Assembly (NCBI GenBank): GCA_945878555.1
Contig: CAMDWI010000004.1
Span: 62,001-126,000 of the forward strand
Reading direction: 5' to 3'
Source: Klebsiella pneumoniae
Lineage (GTDB): Bacteria > Pseudomonadota > Gammaproteobacteria > Eutrophobiales > Eutrophobiaceae
DNA length: 64,000 nt
Shown here: positions 34,121-41,606 of the stretch, one piece after another
Position numbering within the stretch: the stretch's first letter is position 1
How the letters are laid out: every line of letters begins with the position of its first letter
Notes under the pieces: generated by a model
Database searches by the model: none
The model's input: the letters and a program-made list of their open reading frames with translations, nothing else
Told to the model about the DNA's origin: nothing
Position numbers and translations under genes: made by a program

Positions 34121-35424
34121 ACATGCTGAACACTGCACAAGTCAAAACAGTTTTCACCGCTGCCTGGCACGAAGAAACCGCACGCAACAGTATTGAGCGC
34201 TGGAACAAGGTCTGTGAGCAGGAAGGCTGGACAGGGAAACCGGATAATCGCGAGTTGTTGATTCGGATATTCGGTGCCAGCTGGTATTTTACCCGGTTTA
34301 TCTTTGCTACCGGGCTGCAAGCTATCGAAATTATTGACCAGGACAATAGACCGGTTACCGACAAGAATCATATCACCGCATTACTTGAACCCGCGCTGAA
34401 CCATGAAGACGTGGAAATCCGTACCAATCATTTACGGGTACTCAAGAACAAATGTATGTTGCAAATGCTTGCAGGGTACATGCAACAGAACTACACACTG
34501 GACCAGCTAGAGCAAGCGCTGACACTGCTCGCCGAGGCAACACTGGATATGCTAATCCGCTCGGTCCGGCTGGTCCCACAATATGAACAATTCCCGGTTA
34601 CCGTGCTGGCAATGGGCAGGATGGCCGGTTATGAAATGACTTTTGGGTCGGATCTGGATCTGATTTTTTTGTACGATGAAAAAGACCAGGAACTGTATGA
34701 CAGACTGGGCAGGACGATCAGACTGTTATTAAGGACTATTGCCCAGCCTGCGTCTGCCGGCTCACTTTATGATGTCGACATGCGCCTGCGTCCGCATGGT
34801 AATTCCGGTCTGCTGGTCACTTCATATGGGTCTTTCCTTGAATACCATGAAGGCAATCGTGACATCTGGGAAAGGCAGATGATGACGCGTTGCCGACCGA
34901 TCATCAAATGCAGCGAAAATGTGGACAGCGTCCTTGAACGGGTAAACCGGAATATCTACGCCGTATATGACAGGGAGTTTCTGCGCACGGAGATCCTGAA
35001 CATGCGCACACGGGTCCAGAAGGAACTGGGTAGCCCCAGAGGCAAATATGAAATAAAGCGTGGATTTGGCGGCATAATGGATATTGATTTTATCAGCCAT
35101 TACTTCCAGCTACTGTATGGACATCAGTATGCTGAATTACAGACGTGTGCGACCCGCCATGCTTTACTAACGTTGGGGCAACTCGGGATGGCTGACAGCC
35201 AGATCACCCGACAGTTGATCGGGCATTATGACTACCTTAAAAGGGTCGAGATGTGCCTGCGTTTGTTTGATATGAAGTCGGTAGATTCTTTCCGCTCCAC
35301 AGATACCGACATTACTCCCTTGTCACGATCGATGGGGCACGGAGACAACACCAGACTGTTTATTGAAGAATTTGAGTCCGTAACCCGGTCTGTTCGTTCC
35401 CGCTTCGATGAATTGATGGCCTGA
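34117..35424 (+). CDS. glnE: Glutamine-synthetase adenylyltransferase, C-terminal (adenylyltransferase-type) half, separate ORF
   Basis: 'VLAMGRMAGYEMTFGSDLDLIFLYD', 'YDVDMRLRPHGNSGLLVTSYGSFLEYHEGNRDIWERQMMTRCRPI', 'KRGFGGIMDIDFISHYFQLL'. In -1 frame relative to the previous ORF; alternative ATG at 34123. Confidence 0.82.
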   Translation: MNMLNTAQVKTVFTAAWHEETARNSIERWNKVCEQEGWTGKPDNRELLIRIFGASWYFTRFIFATGLQAIEIIDQDNRPVTDKNHITALLEPALNHEDVEIRTNHLRVLKNKCMLQMLAGYMQQNYTLDQLEQALTLLAEATLDMLIRSVRLVPQYEQFPVTVLAMGRMAGYEMTFGSDLDLIFLYDEKDQELYDRLGRTIRLLLRTIAQPASAGSLYDVDMRLRPHGNSGLLVTSYGSFLEYHEGNRDIWERQMMTRCRPIIKCSENVDSVLERVNRNIYAVYDREFLRTEILNMRTRVQKELGSPRGKYEIKRGFGGIMDIDFISHYFQLLYGHQYAELQTCATRHALLTLGQLGMADSQITRQLIGHYDYLKRVEMCLRLFDMKSVDSFRSTDTDITPLSRSMGHGDNTRLFIEEFESVTRSVRSRFDELMA

Positions 35425-35432
35425 GCTGCACC

Positions 35433-36728
35433 TTACGCGTAATCTTCTTCTTCTCCGCGATCCTTGCCGGTATATAAACCGGGAGTGGCAGTAACAACCC
35501 GATTACGCCCCTGCTGTTTTGCCCGATACAGCGCCTTGTCCGCACGGGAAATCAGAATGCCAGGCTGTTGATCCGGTTTTGGAATAACCGTTGCTACGCC
35601 GAAGCTGCCGGTCACGATATTCTCGGGAGATGAAAACCGGTGAGGTATGGACAGTTCCTCAATTGCCAGACGCATCTGTTCTGCAATATCACGGGCATTT
35701 TCCAGACTGGTAGCCGGTAGCAGGATGACAAATTCTTCTCCACCATAACGTGCCGCCATGTCGCCTTCGCGACGGGCATGTTCCTGTAATAACATGGCTA
35801 TCCGGATCAGACAATTGTCACCTTTCTGGTGCCCATAGTTATCGTTATAAGCCTTGAAGTAGTCAATGTCACACATGATCAAGGAAACCGGTGTGCCTGT
35901 GCGGCTGGCGCGGTTCCATTCCTTCGCGATCGCAGAATCAAAATGTCGCCGGTTGGGAATGCCGGTCAATCCATCCAGTGTCGAAATGGCAAATAAAGAC
36001 TGTGCGAGTTGTTCAGCCTTTTCCTTTTCAATTTTCAGTTGCTCTTCGGTCTTTTTCCGGCGCGCAAGGTCAAACTCCAGATTGCTGTACAGACGGGTGA
36101 CGTGGGTTTTCTCTTTTTCGAGTTCGCCCAGTAATTGCAGGTTATCAAACTGGAACGACAGTGATTTGACTACCAGTTTATTCAACCTGTAGGCGCTGAA
36201 ACTCATGAACACCAGAAATATCCCCAGCACCAGGCCTGTCAGTCCGGTCCGTGGAGTCGGATCCAGCAGCAGATAAATAATGACCGGCAACGCCGTTGGC
36301 AGGCATACAGCAAAATAGGCAGATAATATAACGCAGTTGGTAGCCACAACGCCTGCAACCATACCCCCGATCATCAGTAGTACCAGCACACTGTCGTTTA
36401 ATGGTAATGCAGACAACAGGTAAATACCCATGGTAGACCATAACAATCCGACGATGACTGAAAAACCAAGATGAATATGCAGTGCTTTTCGGTGGTTTCT
36501 GCTGTCCACCCCGGAGCTGTTAAACCGGTAAATGCCTGCATAACGTAGCAGAAAGAGGGTCAGATAGGCCAGGAACCAGCAGGAAATAAAGGTCTGATCG
36601 GCCAGTGGCCAGAACATCAGTGTACAGATGAACGCGGCAATGGTACCGGCGCTGATCGCAACATGAGCCTGATCCAGCAGGACTTCCACCTTGCGTTGAT
36701 ACAACCGGGTTTCGATTTCCGTTAACAT
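35433..36728 (-). CDS. Membrane-bound diguanylate cyclase (GGDEF domain)
   Basis: N-terminal multi-TM region, coiled coil, then 'DGLTGIPNRRHFD...LIMCDIDYFKAYNDNYGHQKGD...REGDMAARYGGEEFVILLP' with RxxD I-site and GGEEF active site. Confidence 0.92.
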   Translation of the reverse strand: MLTEIETRLYQRKVEVLLDQAHVAISAGTIAAFICTLMFWPLADQTFISCWFLAYLTLFLLRYAGIYRFNSSGVDSRNHRKALHIHLGFSVIVGLLWSTMGIYLLSALPLNDSVLVLLMIGGMVAGVVATNCVILSAYFAVCLPTALPVIIYLLLDPTPRTGLTGLVLGIFLVFMSFSAYRLNKLVVKSLSFQFDNLQLLGELEKEKTHVTRLYSNLEFDLARRKKTEEQLKIEKEKAEQLAQSLFAISTLDGLTGIPNRRHFDSAIAKEWNRASRTGTPVSLIMCDIDYFKAYNDNYGHQKGDNCLIRIAMLLQEHARREGDMAARYGGEEFVILLPATSLENARDIAEQMRLAIEELSIPHRFSSPENIVTGSFGVATVIPKPDQQPGILISRADKALYRAKQQGRNRVVTATPGLYTGKDRGEEEDYA

Positions 36729-36784
36729 AGTTTAAATGTCAAATTATCTACGCCATGCATAGTCAGAAAGATAGCGGGTTCACA

Positions 36785-38470
36785 TCAATCCTCCTTTCCC
36801 GCAAATAGTAATACCGCTTTTCTCAATCGTACATGACTATTCACCCTTTTCAGATATTCAATCTGGCGTGGGGCGCCTTTCAGTCGGGCGATCTCGACAA
36901 GTTTGAGCCGTTCATCATGCGACCAGTTATCAAGCGTGTCCAGATTCAGGAGCAGCGGCGCCCAGTTTTCATAACTGCGGCGCTGGTCACTATCGATCAA
37001 TCTCTCGTGACGCGTGCCAAGTCTGGTCATCGCCTCGCGGGCACATAGCCGGGCGCCATGCTCACGCCTCGCACCAAACCGCGCCGCCATATAACTCGAT
37101 ATGCCGGGACTGATACCGGCCAGTCTCGACAATATGGTCAGCTGTTCGGGAGCAGGTTTGATCTGCAAAAACATCGCATCTGCAGCGAGCCGGTTCAGTG
37201 TGGATATTTCTGTACGCCAGGTCGGGTCAGCGGATATTTTTTTCAGTTCCTGCGCAAGCAGCCTGTTGATGTCATCGTTTTGCGGGCGGAAACCAAGCTT
37301 GTAATAGAACCACCACACACCGGATTTCAGTCCGTCCCGATTGTTATACCCGAGCTGGTACGGGTCGACTACAAATGTGTTAATCCCTAACAGGCGATGT
37401 GCTACAGCAATATTCCGGTTGTAAATCAGGGTGGACTCTCCCCCGCGGAATGCGTTAAACAGGTTAAAGGCGGCCTCGGCACAGGAAAAGACGGTGCTGA
37501 CGGGAAAGTAGGCGACAGGCATCCCGTTTTTGCAGGTAAGCAGAGCGTAGCTGGCGTGCAGCAGATAGCGTCTTTCGGGGACGATACCGATACAGGCAAT
37601 CTGGTAGCCGTCAGCAAAGTCGATCAGGCTGACATCGTTGCGGTTACCATAGGCAAAGGTATCAAGGTCTCTCTCATGAGTAAGCATTGTTTTTCTGGCC
37701 AGATCGATAACCCGATCACCCTCAACCGGATCCAGATCGGTGATTTTAAAGCGTGTCTCCCTGATGACCTGACGAATATCTTTATGTTCACGCTGAAACG
37801 GTTGCGTCTGCACGCTGATCCGGCTGCGTTCGAGCAGGTTATTGGCTATCGTTGGTGTGGTTTGTCCGGGTAAAAGCCGGTATGCGAGGTCCAGATCATC
37901 GTGTAACTGTTCGCGCTCAAGATCATCACGATAGATATGTTGCAGACGGGTCAGGAAAAAAACCGCATCCGTTTCAGTAGTGGATTTCAGTTTGTTAATC
38001 CAGGTTCTGATCGGCCGGTCCGTTTCATCAAACGCACTTGCCTCGTTAGGTGGCACCAGCAAGGGCAGAATTTTCAGCAGTCTATCCTGCTGGTCTCCGT
38101 CAATTCGTTGCCAGTCGAGCACGAGTTTGTCCGGCCAGTGTTTTGCCAGCCAGCGTGCCATTGGCCAGAAAAAACAGTATTCCATCCTGGTGCCGGCTAT
38201 ACCGGAGTTCACCAGTGATTTGCGCAAGCGTTTGATGTCCTGGCGACGGCCAAATCCAGTCAACATTGTTCTTGCCAGATGGAACAATTCAATGGAATCA
38301 GGATAGGCAAGGATAAAACACAATATCGCGTGCAGACGTCGGGTATGACTGGCGAGTACCACTGGCTTGTGATGGAGTGCCTCGAGCAATTCCAGTTTTT
38401 CAATGGCACTGGCCGTCGTAAATACAGTTTTCAGTTGTTCCAGTCGTGACAGACAGCGGAGGGCTTTCAT
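36785..38470 (-). CDS. Uncharacterised 561-aa protein, possible GNAT-like C-terminal fold
   Basis: Long ORF with strongly coding composition. 'HASYALLTCKNGMPVAYFPVSTVFSCAEAAFNLFNAFRGGES' and 'GVWWFYYKLGFRPQ' resemble acetyltransferase-like motifs. Confidence 0.75.
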   Translation of the reverse strand: MKALRCLSRLEQLKTVFTTASAIEKLELLEALHHKPVVLASHTRRLHAILCFILAYPDSIELFHLARTMLTGFGRRQDIKRLRKSLVNSGIAGTRMEYCFFWPMARWLAKHWPDKLVLDWQRIDGDQQDRLLKILPLLVPPNEASAFDETDRPIRTWINKLKSTTETDAVFFLTRLQHIYRDDLEREQLHDDLDLAYRLLPGQTTPTIANNLLERSRISVQTQPFQREHKDIRQVIRETRFKITDLDPVEGDRVIDLARKTMLTHERDLDTFAYGNRNDVSLIDFADGYQIACIGIVPERRYLLHASYALLTCKNGMPVAYFPVSTVFSCAEAAFNLFNAFRGGESTLIYNRNIAVAHRLLGINTFVVDPYQLGYNNRDGLKSGVWWFYYKLGFRPQNDDINRLLAQELKKISADPTWRTEISTLNRLAADAMFLQIKPAPEQLTILSRLAGISPGISSYMAARFGARREHGARLCAREAMTRLGTRHERLIDSDQRRSYENWAPLLLNLDTLDNWSHDERLKLVEIARLKGAPRQIEYLKRVNSHVRLRKAVLLFAGKED

Positions 38471-38496
38471 TCCTGTATCTCCCTGTGTTTCTGTAG

Positions 38497-39882
38497 CTAA
38501 AATTCCAGATGGCGCGGTGTACGGGGAAACGGGATGACATCGCGAATATTGGTGATGCCGGTTACCAGCATCAGGAAACGTTCAAATCCCATGCCAAATC
38601 CGGAATGTGGCGCACTTCCGTATTTACGGCTCTCCAGATACCACCAGTAATCATCCGCTGACAGGCCCATTCTGGCTATTCGTGCCAGCAACTTGTCCTG
38701 ACGTTCCTCGCGCTGGCTACCACCTATAATTTCACCGATGGATGGAACAAGGATGTCCATGGCCGCCACCGTCCGCTCATCTTCATTCTGGCGCATATAA
38801 AATGCCTTAATCTGCTCCGGGTAGTCATGGACGATAACAGGCTGTTTAAAATATTCCTCAGTCAGGAAACGTTCATGTTCCGACTGCAGGTCATTGCCCC
38901 ATTCAGGTCGGTAGCTGAATTCCCGCCCCGATTTTTGCAGGATATTAACGGCCTCGGTATAACTGACACGTGGAAAATCCCTGTCTGCAATATTGGTCAG
39001 CCTCTCCATCAAAGTACTATCGACATGACGTGCAAACAGATCCAGATCCTCAGCACAGTGTTCGGTAACATAACGCACCAGATGACGGATCAGGTCCTGT
39101 CCGAGATTCATATTGTCATGCAGGTCGGCAAACGCGACCTCAGGTTCTATCATCCAGAATTCGGCTATGTGGCGGCTGGTATTCGAGTTTTCAGAGCGGA
39201 AGGTCGGACCAAACGAATAGACCTTGCCCAGGCTGAGACAAAACATCTCGATTGACAGCTGACCAGAGACGGTCAGGTTTGCCTCCTTGCCAAAGAAGTC
39301 CTGATCGTAATCTACCTTGCCATTGACGACGGGTACATTGGACAGATCCAGCGTGGTCACATGGAACATATCACCGGCACCTTCACAATCCGAGCCGGTA
39401 ATGACAGGCGTGTGGATCCAGTAAAAGCCCCGGGAATTGAAAAAGTCATGCACAGCATGGGCCAGTCTGGCCCGGATCCTGAACAATGCACCATATTTGT
39501 TCGTACGCGGACGCAGGTGGGCAATCGTCCGCAGATATTCGTCACTGTGGCGCTTCTTCTGCAAGGGGAAATCGTCAGGGGATGCCCCCAACAGCTCCAG
39601 TGCGGAGGCCTTGACCTCCCATAACTGGCCTTTGGCAGGTGATCGGACGAGTTCACCCGTAATTCTTACAGCAGCGCCGGTGGACATGGCGGAAATCTGT
39701 ACAAAACCGTCAATGTGACTATCCGCTATTACCTGGATATTGGCCAGGCAGGAGCCATCATTCAGCTCAAGAAAGGAAAACTCCCGTGAATCACGGCGTG
39801 TCCGGACCCAGCCTTCGATCCGGATTTCCGCCAGCGGATGTTCTGAGTGCAATAAATCAGCTATACGATATTTATGTATCAT
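38497..39882 (-). CDS. asnS: Asparaginyl-tRNA synthetase
   Basis: OB fold 'RIEGWVRTRRDSREFSFLELNDGSCLANIQV' and class II motifs 'FGPTFRSENSNTSRHIAEFWMIEPE', 'GFGMGFERFLMLVTGITNIRDVIPFPRTPRHLEF'. Confidence 0.96.
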   Translation of the reverse strand: MIHKYRIADLLHSEHPLAEIRIEGWVRTRRDSREFSFLELNDGSCLANIQVIADSHIDGFVQISAMSTGAAVRITGELVRSPAKGQLWEVKASALELLGASPDDFPLQKKRHSDEYLRTIAHLRPRTNKYGALFRIRARLAHAVHDFFNSRGFYWIHTPVITGSDCEGAGDMFHVTTLDLSNVPVVNGKVDYDQDFFGKEANLTVSGQLSIEMFCLSLGKVYSFGPTFRSENSNTSRHIAEFWMIEPEVAFADLHDNMNLGQDLIRHLVRYVTEHCAEDLDLFARHVDSTLMERLTNIADRDFPRVSYTEAVNILQKSGREFSYRPEWGNDLQSEHERFLTEEYFKQPVIVHDYPEQIKAFYMRQNEDERTVAAMDILVPSIGEIIGGSQREERQDKLLARIARMGLSADDYWWYLESRKYGSAPHSGFGMGFERFLMLVTGITNIRDVIPFPRTPRHLEF

Positions 39883-39987
39883 GGATATTTCTGTATGATT
39901 GGGACATTGGAAATCAGTAATTACATGTTACTGCTTGGCATATACGGAACATTAGATAACAAAACGGGAATAAATAACAGATTGAAC

Positions 39988-41127
39988 ATGGACGAAAACC
40001 CCGGCGCACCTTTAAATTCAGACATCCTACGCACACCACTTTACCCGCTTCATATTGAACTCGGGGCAAGAATGGTTCCGTTTGCCGGTTATGAAATGCC
40101 GGTGCAGTACCCGTCAGGAATCCGCGCTGAACATGAACATACCCGAAATGCCGCCGGTCTGTTTGATATTTCGCACATGGGACAGGTCAGGATAGAGGGT
40201 GATAATGTCGCCGCCCGACTGGAAACACTCGTGCCCGGTGATATCAAGGGGCTCGCGGTCTGGCAACAACGTTACAGTGTCCTGACCAATCCGGTTGGCG
40301 GTGTCATTGATGATTTGATGATCACACGCATGCCCGATCATCATTTTCTGGTGATAAACGCCTCACGTAAACACATTGACTATGAGTACCTGCTTGGCAA
40401 GTTGCCCGATTGCAAGGTGACCCATCTGACAGACCGGGGTCTGCTGGCCCTGCAAGGGCCGATGGCAGCAACCGTTCTGGCCGGACTCGCACCGGAAACC
40501 GGCGACATGCCGTTTCTGGGGGCAAAACAGGTAACGCTGGACGGGATAGACTGTCTGGTGCATCGTTGTGGTTATACCGGTGAAGATGGTTATGAGATCT
40601 CAGTCCATGAGGACGATATCAGTCGTCTGGCCAGACTGCTTCTGGAAAATCCGCTGGTCAAACCAGTTGGTCTCGGTGCACGGGACAGTCTGAGGCTTGA
40701 GGCGGGCCTCAGCTTGTATGGACATGAACTGGATGAATCGACAAGCCCGATCGAGGCCGGACTGGACTGGGTAATTGCCAGAAAATACCGGTCCGAAATC
40801 CCGGAGCCGGCCGGTTTTCCCGGTGCAGAAATCATCCTGGATCAGCTCAGACGAGGGCCCTCCAGGATACGTCAGGGCTTCAGACCTGAGGGGAAGATTC
40901 CGATCCGGGACGGGACCATCATTTATGACGGTGACCAAAAAAAAGCCGGTATAATTACCAGCGGTGCCTACGGCCAGACAGCAGGCGGCCCGGTGGCAAT
41001 CGGATATATACAAAACCTGCGTGGTGGTACCACGGAATATTCAGTCGAAATACGCAACCAGTACCACAGGATAATCGCTGTAGAATTGCCCTTTGTTAAA
41101 CATCGTTATTACAGAAAGCCCCGCTAG
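39988..41127 (+). CDS. gcvT: Glycine cleavage system T protein (aminomethyltransferase)
   Basis: 'RTPLYPLHIELGARMVPFAGYEMPVQYPSGIRAEHEHTRNAAGLFDISHMGQV'. ATG at 39988 preferred over the ORF-track start at 39874, which overlaps asnS. Confidence 0.95.
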   Translation: MDENPGAPLNSDILRTPLYPLHIELGARMVPFAGYEMPVQYPSGIRAEHEHTRNAAGLFDISHMGQVRIEGDNVAARLETLVPGDIKGLAVWQQRYSVLTNPVGGVIDDLMITRMPDHHFLVINASRKHIDYEYLLGKLPDCKVTHLTDRGLLALQGPMAATVLAGLAPETGDMPFLGAKQVTLDGIDCLVHRCGYTGEDGYEISVHEDDISRLARLLLENPLVKPVGLGARDSLRLEAGLSLYGHELDESTSPIEAGLDWVIARKYRSEIPEPAGFPGAEIILDQLRRGPSRIRQGFRPEGKIPIRDGTIIYDGDQKKAGIITSGAYGQTAGGPVAIGYIQNLRGGTTEYSVEIRNQYHRIIAVELPFVKHRYYRKPR

Positions 41128-41145
41128 CAAACATAGAGAACCGAT

Positions 41146-41523
41146 ATGAGTACGACAAAATTTACGGATGATCACGAATGGTTAAGACTTGAGAATGACG
41201 GCAGTGTGACGGTCGGCATTACAGACTATGCACAGGAGCAGCTCGGTGATGTTGTGTATGTCGAGCTACCCGAAGCCGGCACCAGCTTTGATGCTGGCAA
41301 GGAGATGGCGGTGGTAGAATCAGTGAAGGCGGCAGGTGACGTCAAGGTGCCGGTAGCAGGCGAGGTAGTCGAAGTAAACATACGCCTGACCGACGAACCC
41401 GAGCTGGTCAACACTGATCCGCTGGGGGATGGCTGGTTCCTGAAGATCGTACCTGAAAATCTGGAAGATCTGGACAGCTTGATGGACGAGGATCAGTACG
41501 CTGAATATATCGGCGGTCTGTAA
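41146..41523 (+). CDS. gcvH: Glycine cleavage system H protein
   Basis: 'FTDDHEWLRLENDGSVTVGITDYAQEQLGDVVYVELPEAGTSFDAGKEMAVVESVKAAGDV'. Confidence 0.97.
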   Translation: MSTTKFTDDHEWLRLENDGSVTVGITDYAQEQLGDVVYVELPEAGTSFDAGKEMAVVESVKAAGDVKVPVAGEVVEVNIRLTDEPELVNTDPLGDGWFLKIVPENLEDLDSLMDEDQYAEYIGGL

Positions 41524-41606
41524 TTCGTAAATTCTTATCGTTGTCTGCGCGGATACACTGCTCATCCGATAATCGCTTGTTTAACCCAGCCTGGAAATAA
41601 TATTGC

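Noticed and set aside
39883-39987. Glycine riboswitch upstream of gcvT
   Set aside because: The short asnS-gcvT divergent region shows no recognisable tandem glycine aptamer core.
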